Positions 28,986-40,700 of a stretch of DNA of 64,000 nt are shown piece by piece. The translations under genes and the position numbers were made by a program. This stretch comes from Nilaparvata lugens (Eukaryota > Arthropoda > Insecta > Hemiptera > Delphacidae), in NCBI RefSeq assembly GCF_014356525.2, contig NC_052507.1, positions 46,361,992 through 46,425,991 on the forward strand. Reading direction: 5' to 3'. Positions within the stretch are counted from its first letter, which is position 1, and each line of letters begins with the position of its first letter. The notes beneath the pieces were generated by a model that was not told the origin of the DNA, made no database searches, and saw nothing but the letters and a program-made list of their open reading frames with translations.

Positions 28986-31900
28986 TGTTAGTGTTTACGG
29001 ACTTAATTTTGCTAGCTAGGACTGAGATTATTTTATTATTTATTTATTTGTACCAAGATTATTGCATAATTTGTTGTTCATTGTTGCTTTGTACTTGAAC
29101 CAGTCAGATTTTGAGCACTTCTGGGTTTTGGTGTTGGAGTCGCCCATCACCTTGTCATATTTTCAGAGCAGAACTGTAATAAACTACCTTCCATGAGTCT
29201 GTTGTAGACAGATGAAATTATATGAGTATATTGCATAGCTTCTGAGAGTAGAACTATATTTTCATTATTATTACATTCTTGCTTATACATGGAATTGAAT
29301 TGAATATACATTTGATTGAATTGAAAAGGAGCAAGTAAAGTACTGTAGCAAGGAAGTATAACGTAAGTTTTCATTTTCAGTTTTGACCTATAATTCTAAT
29401 TCATTCAATCTAATCTCATTTGTTGATAGGCGGAGCGATAGTTACTACTTTTATAGCCTTTGTTTACTAACGGCTGCCGTCTTATCAATAAACGCTACTG
29501 TCAACTTCTTAATGATTGAAGTTGATGAGAATTTGTGTACAGTGATGCACAAAGTAGTGGGAGACATTGTTCGAGTTTTCATTATCATTTTAGTAAAGAT
29601 ATAATAATTCATTATTACGGAAGACTGTTTTTTTTCTGAATCCACATGGTAAATTGTGAGGTGAAGGAATTTTTAGTATCTTTTTTTTTCAAGTACACGT
29701 ATCATCATTTTTGTTTCTTTTTGGCGCGGCTAGCAGAAGTAATGAATAATTACTGATTTCAGTTGTAATCTTTGTTCTTTTTTTTCTATGATTGATTGTG
29801 TTTTTTTGTGTAATGGATGAGGATGAGGATAGTCAATACAATCACTATATTTCTCTTCCTTGTACTGAATTGAAGAATATTTCTGAATATAAAACTTTTT
29901 TCTCAACCAGGAATGGCGAGGACAAACTTACAATATTGCACATTAATATAAGAAGTTTTTCCAGGAATTTTGACGAGCTCCTAATTTATTTGAATGAATT
30001 GCCCAGAATAGATATAATAGTTTTGTCTGAGTGCTGGCTACGAGGCGATGAGGAGGTGCAGCCGATTGAGGGTTATGAAGTTGTTTTTACCGATAAACAG
30101 CGCAATAGAGCCGATGGGGTCATTGTTTTTTACAGTAATCGTTTATCAGTTATCTCTAACCAGGTTTCACTTGGTGATGTTCATGGGCTCAAGCTGGATT
30201 TTACTTTTTACAATAAAACCTTTAATTTATTAGCATTCTATCGCACGTTTGATAGCGATATCCAATTATTTCTCCATTCTCTAGAGCAACTTGTGAATAG
30301 CATTAATAGAGACGTAAGCGTAATATGGACTGGTGATCTTAACCTGGATCTAATAGGCAATTATTCTCAAGATACTGACATATACATGAATACTCTCCTA
30401 GGAGCGGGTCTCACCCAATGCATAGACAAACCGACCAGAGTAGCAAATGATTCGAGAACTTGTTTAGATCACTTTTTTCTTCGGTACCAGAACATATATG
30501 ATGTAAAGTCGGCTACACTACAGTTGAATATAACGGATCATTACAGCATTGGTTTAACAATATCCTTCTCAACTGACAGGCCAATAACTACATTGAACCA
30601 TCCCGCAGGAGAATTCATCGACCATGCTTTGCTGTACCAAAATCTGTGTCAGGCTGACTGGGACAGCATTATAAATAATAATCAGGATGTTGAAACTTTT
30701 TCAACCAATTTTTGTCAAAATTTTTCAGAGGCGCTGAATAATTCCAAAAATCCCTTTAGGCAGTCGTCGACGAGAATGAAAAAACTCAAGCCATGGATCA
30801 CCCTGGACCTCATTAAATTGATCCGTGAAAGAGATAAAATCAGCAAGAGAATCAAAAAGCATCCCTTGAATGAGGAGCTAAAGATATATTATCGTAATTT
30901 CAGACAACATGTAACAGGCATTCTAAAAGCAACAAAACGATCATATTTTAGAAGAAGGCTAGATCAATATCAGAGAAATCCAAAAATGTTTTGGCGAACT
31001 ATCAACGAACTGGCAGGCAGGAATAATGTTAAACAAAATTTTCCCATTAATAAATTTTTACCATCTGTAACTACTATAACTCCTTCTGTTTTCAGAGATG
31101 TAGCAGACAATTTCAATTATTTTTTTTCGTTTGTCGGACAGAATTTGGCCGGCTCAATTGACTCGGGCGGTGCTTTGTTGGTTGATGATTGGGACTTTGG
31201 GTTGGACACTAGGTTCACCCTCCACACGGTGTCAGAACTTGAAGTTATTGGGCACGTCAATGCCTTGCGAGGCGGTCTGCCCCGGGTATTGATGGTTTTT
31301 CGGCCTCCTTATTGAAAGAAAACCTATTTATTTTCATTAAACCATTTCTTCACCTTATTAATCTTAGCTTGGAGACTGGAGTTTTTCCTGATATTTTTAA
31401 AATTGCCAAAGTGTTTCCCTTGCATAAGTCTGGTATTTTTACTGACAAAGACAACTTTCGGCCTATTTCTCTTTTAAGTGTTTTTTCGAAGGTTCTTGAA
31501 AGAATTGTAAAAGAACAACTTGTTAGTTATCTTGCGACTAATGGCATTCTGGCAGAATGCCAGTACGGTTTTAGAGGTGACAAAAATGTTTCGGATATAT
31601 TGTTTGATGTAAACAAGCAGCTTCATTTTTCTCTATCTAGTAATATGCATCCAATCTTAATCTTCCTTGACCTCAAAAAAGCTTTTGATAGTATTGATCG
31701 GAGAAACCTTATCAGAAAATTGTCAGCCTTGGGTGTCACTGGGAATGCGCTTGCATGGTTATTTATCTGGAAGGAGGCAGTGTGTTTCAATTAATGGAGT
31801 AAATGGTAATGAGCTTCCTGTCGACTTTGAGGTGGTACAGGGAAGCACTCTCGGGCCCTTACTATTTCTCATATATATCAATAACATTTCCAGATTAAAT

Positions 31901-33362
31901 TTACATGGGAGGCTATTTCTTTTTGCAGATGACACTTTAATTTTTGTTGAAGGGAGAACTTGGGAGGAGGCTCGTGATAGAGCTGAGTCTGACCTAAGAT
32001 CTATCAAGAAATGGTTGGATCAGAATACCCTCTCTCTTAATATTGCAAAAACCAAGTTTATGCCCATTAGTCTAAGTAATAACTCAGATTCCAATTTACA
32101 TCCATTGAAAATTCACGAATGTGGAGTTGATGAGAGGAATGCTTGTTCTTGTGAAGTGATACAGAGAGTTTCTTCTTATAAGTATCTGGGGGTGGTGTTT
32201 GATTCGAGAGTGAGATGGGCAGAACATACAACTTCTTATTGTCTAAATTAAGAAAATATATATATGCATTCAGGTGTCTCAGTGATGTTTTAAATGCTAG
32301 GGAAATTAGACAGATGTATCATGCCTTAGTCCAGTCATTGCTATCATATGGTATACTGGCCTGGGGTGGTGCCTACCAGGTGCACATTAGCAGATTGGAG
32401 ACTGTTCAGAAATCAACTCTTAAGGCAGGTTTAAAAAAGAATAGAAGATATTCCTCTGCATTACTTTTTAGTGAGTCCAGAGTTTTGTCACTGAGAAAAC
32501 TTTTCATAAAAGATCTGTTGATCTACATCTATAATAATTCCCATTCAATATTTACTCCTACAGAACATTCATATAATACAAGATATGCATCAGCAGTAGG
32601 TATAAACACAATACAACAAACAAGATCGTTTTCAATGACAAATTGCTTTTACATTTCTCATATTTTATTCCGAAATTTCCTTCTCCGTTCCAACCAGAAT
32701 AGATTGTTGGATGTAGTTTCGAACTCTGCGTTCAAGTGGCACTTGAAGAACTGGCTGTTTGATATCAGTGAGGATAATGCCATCTCACTCATTGTTACTG
32801 GGGGTGCGCGTGTTTGATTCATTTTGGGTGCCTTCAGAGAGATTTTTTTTCAGTTCTGTCATGCTTGTCTGATCTGTTTCCCTGACTTGAATTTGTTATT
32901 TAAATTGTAGCCATCCTCGCTATTCCTTGGTTTTCATCATCTTTCATTTCTAAATTTTAAGTTATTTATAATTTAGTTTTCCACTTTTCTTATCCCTTCT
33001 TAATGCATGGGGATTATAGTTTCATAATTGAAAATTATTTTAATGTAGTTTAGATCTCTAATAAAAATTGAGATCTCTCTTTATAATTATAGATATAACA
33101 CATATTGTTACGATAACTCGAGCTTACGCACAGGCCTTTGTTGCCTATGTAAGCTCTTTCCTATCTGATACAAGAATTTTATACATGAATAAAATTGTGA
33201 TAGCTCAAGAGTTCTATTGTTTAGTATAGTTCTATATTTTGTTGTTTGTTTAATTAGTAAGTATATTATATCATTTCTTGAATTGTATAAACTTTATTGC
33301 TCAAGATTCTATGTAACTGCTTTGAATTGTATTCAGAAGGAAAAAATAAATTGAATTGAATT
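28986..33362 (+). mobile_element. Second two-ORF-type LINE copy (ORF2 only) inserted in R1
   Basis: The insertion splits R1 between GGTTATATTT and TTTAATAATGTG. Bases 28986-29812 are a leader without any ORF1, 29813-32817 hold a frameshifted ORF2, and about 540 bases of 3' UTR end in AATAAATTGAATTGAATTGA, a (TTGAA)n tail typical of L2/CR1-like LINEs. ORF2 is related to the minus-strand copy at 2.5-5.8 kb. The missing ORF1 indicates 5' truncation or deletion. The exact left boundary is inferred from the R1 comparison. Confidence 0.75.
29813..32817 (+). pseudogene. LINE ORF2 (endonuclease and RT), three frameshifts
   Basis: ATG at 29813 (MDEDEDSQYNHYISL). Endonuclease: ILHINIRSFSRNFDELLIYL, LSECWLRGDEE, WTGDLNLDLIG, NITDHYSIGL. 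RT after 31250: KVFPLHKSGI, DNFRPISLLSVFSKVLE, FLDLKKAFDSIDR, VQGSTLGPLLFLIYINN and the catalytic LFADDTLIF near 31920-31945. The C-terminal tail follows (REIRQMYHALVQSLL, WGGAYQV, KLFIKDLLIYI). The frame changes near 31270, near 31760 and near 32215-32250, so no single protein results, but the catalytic residues I can see are unchanged. The start aligns with residues around 85 of the 3082-5781 frame and indicates the true ORF2 start there. Confidence 0.88.
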
Positions 33363-33745
33363 GAATTTAATAATGTGTTATTAGGATAGGTTAGGTTTTT
33401 GCTTTGAAATTGCAATATGCTAGAAGGGGCTAGGGTGCAGTTAGAGTTATGTTTTTTGATGTTTCAAATGTGAAAGGATAGGTTAGGGGGCTAGGATTTT
33501 GCTTTGAAATCTAAATTATTAAATGTGAAGGGGTTAGGGGTTAGTGGTTAGGTTTTTTTGGATTATATTTAATAATGTTCCATAAGGTTAGGTTAGGTTT
33601 TTGCTTTAAAATTGCAATATGCTAGAAAGGGCTAGGGTCCAGGTAGAATTATGCTTTTTGATATTTCAAAGGTGGAAAGATAGGTTAGGATTTTGCTTTG
33701 AAATTGCAATATGCTGGAAGGGATTAGAGGTTTTTCCGTACAAAC
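33363..33745 (+). repeat. R1 dispersed repeat, copy A (continued)
   Basis: Resumes after the LINE with TTTAATAATGTGTTATTAGG and runs through two related subunits (TTGCTTTGAAATTGCAATAT, CTAGAAGGGGCTAGGG, GGATAGGTTAGGGG) to GGATTAGAGGTTTTTCCG. It matches 41206-41574. The subunits repeat about every 190-200 bases. Confidence 0.85.
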
Positions 33746-34110
33746 CACTCTCTGTCTCAGACAGCACCGTATCGCGCATGCGTTAGAAACGGGTTTTTCC
33801 CGTTCCATTCAGTCAGATCTTTGAATGTAACGTTCTTTGTGATGATGGTTACCGAGCACTATAACTGGAGCCAATCGTCATTCTATTTGATGAAGATATT
33901 ATTATCCAATGATGATTTATCATTATATTCAATATAATAATTGATATATTATCATTTATTCCATATAAGAAAGAGTACTTTTGAAAAATATAATTAATAA
34001 AATATAACAGTTGTTATTTAACTGATGTTGAAAAGCACTATAACTAAGTCAGCATATTGTCATTTCAAAACAAAAACCGAACCCTTAACCTCCCCTTTTA
34101 CATTTGAAAC
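33746..34110. repeat. R1 core segment (inverted copy at 44850-45260)
   Basis: CAAACCACTCTCTGTCTCAG, ACAGCACCGTATCGCGCATG, GATGATGGTTACCGAGCAC and CAACTGATGTTGAAAAG-type phrases recur on the opposite strand at 45260-44850. It lies between R1 copy A and the inverted R1 copy B and so acts as the centre of a fold-back structure. Confidence 0.8.
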
Positions 34111-34700
34111 ATCAATAAACATAACTATTTGAAAAACCTCTATTCCCTTCCAGCATATTGCAATTTCAAAGCAAAATCCTAACCAATCTTTCCACCTTTG
34201 AAATATCAAAAAGCATGATTCTACCTGAACCCTTGCCCTTTCTAGCATATTGCAATTTAAAAGCAAAAACCTAACCTAACCTTATGGAACATTATGAAAT
34301 ATAATAAAAAAAAACCTAACCACTAACCCCTAACCCCTTTACATTTGATAATTTAGATTTCAAAGCAAAATCCTAACCTCCTAACCTATCCTTTCACATT
34401 TGAAACATCAAAAAACATAACTCCAACTGCACCCTAGCCCCTTCTAGCATATTGCAATTTCAAAGCAAAAACCTAACCTATCCTAATAAAACATTATTAA
34501 ATATAACCTAAATAAAAACTAACCCCTAACTCTTTCACATTTGTTGAACGAGGCAAGGATAGCAACACCATTGCAAATCGTACACTACCATTATAACGTG
34601 GACCTCACTATAGATACTCAAAGAATACTTTTAAATAACTATGTTATAACTGTGACTGTTGCTGGCCGTTACTCTGTTTCTGAGACAAAGAGAAGCTCCT
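34111..34700 (-). repeat. R1 dispersed repeat, copy B (inverted)
   Basis: The minus strand repeats the R1 order: GAGCTTCTCTTTGTCTCAGA at 34696, the TATAGTGAGGTCCACG terminus (34613), TTGCTATCCTTGCCTCG, then two TTAGG-bearing subunits. Together with copy A it forms inverted arms around 33746-34110. It is cut at about 34700 where the 5.5-kb transposon begins. Confidence 0.85.
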
Positions 34701-34702
34701 TT

Positions 34703-35245
34703 TAGCCCAGTCAATGAAGGCAAAAAATAGGCATTTGTCGGAACTAATTAGTGAAAAGCTGAAACTTTGCCCAATGTTACATTAGTATAAGAGAAGTTCC
34801 CCTACAAAAGTCCCCGACCCTACCCCTCTTGCTTCCCCCCCACCCCTTTTTAAGTTAAAATGTCGATGTTTACTAGAAGCTCGATATCTCAGTAACCAAT
34901 CATCGAATAGAGTTGAATTTTTTTTAGAAAGGTTGCTAATATAATGGTCTACAATAATGGCTCTATGCTTTTTCACGATAAAAATGATAGTTATCCTGAT
35001 ATAAACAAAAACATCTAAAAAAATGAACTTTTTTCAACTAGACTCATTTTTGTTTCCCAATTTACTTATTTGTAAGCAATTTTATCGAAAAAAACTTTGA
35101 ATGAAAGTTTAAGATCTATTCTTTCTGAATCCAACGATATAAATCTTGCTTACAAAAAATCGGAAATGTCGCTCTGGGAGGGGGAAATAGCAACGCGCTA
35201 CACTTTTACGCTACGAGCTACGCGGTCCCCTCACATCAAGCTCGC
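34703..35245 (+). repeat. Left long terminal inverted repeat of the 5.5-kb element
   Basis: Inverted partner of about 39685-40203. It starts TAGCCCAGTCAATGAAGG and ends around TACGCTACGAGC. Confidence 0.85.
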
Positions 35246-35756
35246 ACAAGCCATGCGTCTATTTGAAAAACGAGAGATTCTCAGTTATATTTTATTCTTC
35301 AATACTCATAGTTCAGATTGATAGAATAGTTTTTATGTTCAATAGAAAAGTAGCTTGTTTTTGTGGCTTTAAGTTCATAAAATTATATTGTTAGATTTTA
35401 AGAGAACCATTGTGACTAGATGTTGTATAGAATGCATAATATGGATATTTTTGAAGATACAAATGCAGAGTGAGGCTCATAGCATAACTATATAACATAT
35501 AACTCTATTATATACAAAAGACTGAGTATTTTGTATGCTACATTTTGACAATACAGTGGTGAGCTGGGCCCATAGAAATAGATGACATCTATTATTATGG
35601 CTGGGCCGGGCAGTAGGGGTGCGGCGCTAACGTTGCTCCTCTCAATATTGTTTTTGTTGCTAAATAAAGAAAAGAAACTCGTTCTTTGCATTCTCGTATG
35701 AGTGGCATTCTCATCCCTCATGTCAGTTTCAGAGGGAAGTTTGCCAAGTTCGGACG

Positions 35757-36003
35757 TGCGTGGTAGACTTTTCGTAGTAAAGCACGTGGTAGATTTTTCG
35801 TAATTTTTCGTTGTGAAGCACGTGGTAGATTTTTCGTAATTTTTCGTAGTGAAGCACGTGGTAGATTTTTCGTAGTGAAACACGTGGTAGATTTTTCGTA
35901 ATTTTTCGTAGTGAAGCACATGGTAGATTTTTCATAATTTTTCATAGTGAAACACGTGGTAGGTTTTTCGTAATTTTTCATAGTGAAACACGTGGTAGAT
36001 TTT
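35757..36003. repeat. 36-bp minisatellite (ACGTGGTAGATTTTTCG)
   Basis: About seven tandem units carrying ACGTGGTAGATTTTTCGTA with AATTTTTCGTAGTGAAGC, plus shorter units lacking the middle part. The long unit is 36 bp, a multiple of three, so minus-strand frames remain open across it; these are shadows of the repeat. It lies just upstream of the coding region of the 5.5-kb element. Confidence 0.93.
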
Positions 36004-36169
36004 TCGTAGTTAGTGCATTGATGGTGACAATTTTTTCACACAGTTCGATTATGAATTTATTTATTTGTGATCCCTTCTGAGTGATTACTTACAAAAATAT
36101 AGTTTTGTAGAAATATCAGTTCGGCGTGATGTGCTCCTGTTACTCCAAACAAGTTTGAAACAATTAGTG

Positions 36170-39100
36170 ATGGATGAATCGGACTTAAATTGTTTAATTT
36201 GTGGTAACAAACTAGATGACAATATTGTAGTTGCAAAGAATGGAATCAATGCTATTTCTGAAGCCAGCAAAAAAAGAAGAGACAGTTTACATGAAAAACT
36301 ACGAGGAAAGAGTACTATTAAATTACACAAGTTATGTAGGCAACAATACACAAGACCTTCGAGTATTCAAGCAGCTATAAAGACACTAGATGAACAAAAT
36401 GAACCCAGTACATCAACCACTGGAGTTACTCGTAGAACCCATCAGGACAATTTTGATTTTAAGTTGTGTTGTTTTATTTGTGGAAAATCAGCAAATTACA
36501 GCTCTAAAATTCCAACTCAATATAGAAAACCATTTCACGAAGTAACGACGATCGAGTTCAAAGAAAGTTTTTTACAAAAGTGCAACATTAGGAGTGACAT
36601 ATGGGGTGAAAATGTAAAAGCCCGACTTCTAAGTGCAATAGACTTAGTAGCAGCAGAAGCGCGCTATCACAAACATTGGTACACAGAATTTACTAAATCT
36701 AAACCGATTGAAACACAAAAAGGTAGACCTCAAACCAAACTTAGCTTCTACATTTACCAAAGTATGTAACTATATAGAAAACAATGATGAGTGCCAATAT
36801 ACTATAAAAGAAGTTCAGGATATTTTTAAATCTTTAGCTGATGATGATGCTGCTTATTCTGACAAACACTTAGGAAAGCTTCTCCAAGAGCATTTCAAAG
36901 AGAGACTAACATTAACAAATGTTTCTGGTAAAAAGAATGTTTTCTGCCTTACTGACAATGTGCATAAAATTGTGGACAATTGGTATAGAAACAGGGTTCT
37001 TGATCTAGAAGAAGAGAAGAAGAGGATTGTTTCAGCTGCTGCCTCAATAATAAGAGAAGACATACAAAGGAAAACCTATGACTTCAATTCGTATCCAGAT
37101 TTGGAAACAATTAATCAGGTGGAAAAAATCTCATCCCCGAGACTCTTGAAATGTTCATGTCACAGGTTACAAAGAAGAGGAATTCAATTGAATCACAAAA
37201 AGTCAATAAGAAATGTATTGTTATAAGTCATGCTATAATATCTGCTGTGAGACCAAGATCATTCCTTTCACCTATACAGACAAGCCTAGCTTGACTTTAC
37301 ATCGACTGTATGGTTCTAAACATTTAATAAACATGTTGTCTTCAATGGGAGTGTGTGCATCATACAACGAAGCTTCGACTTACATAACGTCACTAATCAG
37401 TGCTGGCTCCCCAATTATTGAACCTGATGGATTTCTTCAACACGTTCTTGACAATGCCGACGTAAATATTCGAACCTTAGATGGACTAGGAACTTTTCAT
37501 TCCATGGGAGGCATTCAGTGCATCACACCAGGTTCTTGTGTCCAAACTCAAACTACTGTGAAGAGGATTTCAAGTGGATCATTTCAAAACATTGAAAGTA
37601 TTCGTGAGTATGTGTATCCAATGAAGAAAAGAAATGCTGGTCTGTCTAACATGATCATTGAAGACTTGGATAAACTAAAAGAAGTTGGAAGTGTGTCATG
37701 TTTACCTTCAGAATATTTACATCCCCTCAACTTCGTATGGCTTTCTCATGTACACTCACAGCCTGGGTGGAGTGGATTTATGACCAACCTAATGACAAAC
37801 TCAGCAGAATGTCAAACAACATACATTATGGCAGTACCATTTATTAATTTGGATCCCAGCAATATGTCAACCATCTACACAGCATTGCTTTTTGCAGCTG
37901 ACCAAAGTAAGAAACAAAATCAAACCTGTATTGTTACATTTGATCAGCCTCTTTTCTTAAAAGCTATGGATATAGTAGGTGCCTCTGATAAAGACAGTAA
38001 AATATCGAAAACTGTTGTCCGTTTGGGAGGATTTCATTTAGTGATGTCTTATAATATGGGAGCTATTGGGAAGATTATGGAAGGAAGTGGTCTAGAAGAT
38101 CTCTGGGGCACAGTGTATGGAAAAGCTACAGTAAGTCATATGATGAATGGGCATGCTTATGACAGATGTCTTCGAGCATTTACACTAACAGTAGCAGCTC
38201 TAATGAACATTGCTAGAGAGCAGTTTCCTGATATCCAACACTGTTTTGATGAAGTTGATGAAGTATGTAGAAAAATTATTTCAGGAGAAATGTCAACAAA
38301 ACATGCATTAGAGAACCCCTTGCTATTAGAAAAACTCAATCAATTGGATGAATGTATGAAAACCATTGAAAAGACAAGCAGGACAGCTAAGTTGTGGCTG
38401 CAGCTTTTTCACACTATAGATTTAGCTCTTAATTTTGTGTATGCTGAGAGGACAGGAGATTGGATTATGCATTTAAAATGCACAACGGATATGCTTCCAT
38501 ATTTCCATGCATCAGGCCACTTGCCTTATGCAAAGTCTGCATATTTATGCCCAGAAATGACCAAAATAACTGAAAAACTCCTCTGAAAAAGAATTAGATT
38601 TTCATCAACAAGGGATATTTTACTGTGAAAAGAACAACAAGATACTGGTCAGGAACATGGACAGACATGTGCATAGATCAATGTCTGATGAGGCCAATGA
38701 AATCTGTAGGAGGACTCACTCATGGAAGGGGAATGAATGAAAGTACTGTGAATAAATGGATTCTTGGGACACCATACTTCATAAAGATTAATGAAGCATT
38801 AGAGGAGTTCTTAGACATTTCTATTACCTACAGTGAACAACATGTTGAGCTGAGAAAGTCAAGAAAACTCAGAGACCAAGCTGATATTGATAAGTTCACC
38901 ACATGGTTCAGACAACACAATCCATTAAATAAGGAATCTGGAGAGCTAGTTTCATTATCATCTGGTTTCATCAGTGATGAGTCAGTCAACTGTGACCAAG
39001 CCTATGACATAGGTTGTGCTGCTATGAAGACAATGGTAGGAAAACATTTGGGAACTGACATTAAAAAGAAAGGACATGGTTAAGACCCAACTAGCACACA

Positions 39101-39410
39101 AATTAGTTAAAGTCAGATCCAAAGAAATACCAGTCAACTTCAACAGCTCTTCAATAGAATACTCTGTGTGTGTGATAGCTCTCAAAAATTGAAATTGTAT
39201 CTTGAATATGAACTGTCTTCACATCCACCATCTCTCTTTGACAATGTTTCACTAAGAAAAGGAACTAAATCATCTATCCTAAAAGTGTTTCAAGATGCTG
39301 TAATAGAGGAAGAAGAAATTGATCAAACAAATTTATGTGTGATTATTGATGGAGGACACCTGTTTGACACCTGCCGGTTTGAGCCAGTCCGGGACACGGC
39401 GGGTCCATAG
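36170..39410 (+). pseudogene. Candidate transposase of unfamiliar type, frameshifted and C-terminally truncated
   Basis: The ATG at 36170 opens MDESDLNCLICGNK, a C-x2-C motif answered by LHKLCRQQYTRPSS. A second motif CCFICGKSANY is answered by AAEARYHKHWYTEF, where a ligand Cys seems replaced by Trp. The protein continues in other frames: QDIFKSLADDDAAYSDKHLG (36810), then 37213-38586 with RTLDGLGTFHSMGG, TIYTALLFAADQSKK, CIVTFDQPLFLKAMDI and VVRLGGFHLVMSYNMG. Next, 38625-39083 has YWSGTWTDMCIDQCLMR, GGLTHGRGMNES and SEQHVELRKSR. Finally, 39168-39410 has SLFDNVSLRKGTKSS and VIIDGGHLF, where it breaks off into unrelated sequence. I recall long uncharacterised proteins with this order of phrases from cnidarians, molluscs and fish. 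The strongly conserved acidic FDQPL and VIDGG motifs suggest an enzyme. At least four frame changes are present. Confidence 0.65.
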
Positions 39411-39684
39411 GTGGTGGATGATGGAACAACCCTAAATGAGGGTTAGGAATAATCCCCCGAACCAAAACTGGCTCTCTTTATATGCTTTTGAAATGCTTCT
39501 ACTGCCAAACACTGAGATCTAATTTTGGGGGTTGAGGGACCCCCTCTACCCCCCCTTTTTCATCGTTTAATGAGCTTGGTAGTATCAAATTTGAGCTAAG
39601 CGCCCAAAAATACATATAAAACAACTGAAGAAAGATTTTCCGTCCGAGTGAATGTGTTAATCATATAACATGCAATAATAATGA
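39411..39684. other. Non-coding interior of the 5.5-kb element
   Basis: The coding region breaks abruptly at about 39375 (after VIIDGGHLF) into sequence containing GTTTGAGCCAGTCCGGGACA and, 90 bases later, AACTGGCTCT. This may be a small insertion or the junction of an internal deletion that removed the protein's C-terminus. Confidence 0.35.
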
Positions 39685-40203
39685 TGATAATGAAGGGTCG
39701 CATCAAAGCGTAGCGCGTTGCTATTCCCCCTCCTAACGCAATATTTCTTATCGTTGGTATGCTAAATTATACATCGTTGGATTGAGACAGAATAGCTCTA
39801 TAACCTTTGTTGAAGGCTTTTCTCGATAAAATGGCATACAAGAAGTTAATTGAGAAATAATAAAAAATTTAGTTGTAAAAATGCAATTTTTTTAGATATA
39901 TTTATTTTTATCAGGATAACTGTTGGGTTTATCGTGAAAGTGAATAGAATTATTATTTAGACTATTATATTACCAACCATTTGAAAAAAAAAATCAACTC
40001 TATCCGATGATTGGTACCTGAGATATCGCGTTTGTAGTAACTACCTGTTTTTTCCAACTTCAAAGGGGGGTGGGGGGGGGGAAGCAAGAGGGGGAACTTT
40101 GGGGACTTTTGTGTACAAACTTCTCTTATACCAATATAACATTGGGTAAAGTTTCAGCTTTTCACTAATTAGTTCCGACACAAAACCTTTATTGACTGGG
40201 CTA
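39685..40203 (-). repeat. Right long terminal inverted repeat of the 5.5-kb element
   Basis: Inverted partner of 34703-35245. It ends ATTGACTGGGCTA at 40203. A long G tract (40066-40080) matches the C tract of the left arm (34848-34856). Confidence 0.85.
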
Positions 40204-40204
40204 T

Positions 40205-40683
40205 TTTTTCCGTTGCTTACGTAACTACAAGGCTAGAACCATCAGGTGATCAGCTGTTCAAAAGCGTACACTTCAACCCATGTTTACATTGAAAACCCTA
40301 TGTTGAATGGAATTTTTCGTGAATAAACGTTAATAATTCAAATGATAATAACTTTTTTTGAAATAAAGACTTGTTATTTTATTTTTCCAATTCAAATTTT
40401 AACCTACATCATAAATTTCAAGGGTAGTAATCATTGAATTATATTAATATTTTTAGTTATTGGTTAACCAATTTGTAGGTTACATGTTTCAAGATTTCAT
40501 GTTTACATGATTCAAATTCAAACTTACTTCTTTTACAAAAGTATAAGTTTAGCCGAGTCATGGTTTATAAATGAGAATTATCATGTTATTGATCAACAAT
40601 AAATTATAAAAACATTGTTGATAATCTAAATTAGTTTCTTTTTAAACGAATTTAAGTACAATGTATTTACGGGTGCGCTCAAC
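40205..40683 (+). repeat. 479-bp direct repeat U, first copy
   Basis: TTTTTCCGTTGCTTACGTAA to GGGTGCGCTCAAC is repeated almost exactly at 41567-42045, with only a handful of substitutions and two single-base indels. An inverted, more diverged copy lies at 44575-44845. There are no TG...CA ends, so these are not ordinary LTRs. Confidence 0.92.
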
Positions 40684-40700
40684 CAGTACCTACTATTACT

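Larger units (their letters stand above)
34703..40203 (+). mobile_element. 5.5-kb DNA transposon with inverted repeats of about 520 bp, unassigned superfamily
   Basis: Both ends read TAGCCCAGTCAAT inward, then GGAACTAATTAGTGAAAAGC and AACTTTGCCCAATGTTA-type sequence. The two arms, 34703 to about 35245 and about 39685 to 40203, are inverted copies (roughly 75-80% by eye) and include a C-rich tract, TATCTCAGTAACCAATCATC, AGTTATCCTGATA and TAGCAACGCGCTAC. The interior has a minisatellite (35757-36003) and a plus-strand coding region (36170-39410) for a long protein, broken by frameshifts. The element sits inside the R1 mosaic. The flanks carry T runs on both sides, so no target duplication can be read. 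I cannot place the encoded protein in a named transposase superfamily. Confidence 0.8.

Noticed and set aside
35488..35981. Long minus-strand frames rich in YEKLRKIYHV-type repeats
   Set aside because: They are translations of the 36-bp minisatellite, whose unit length is a multiple of three. No independent coding signal.
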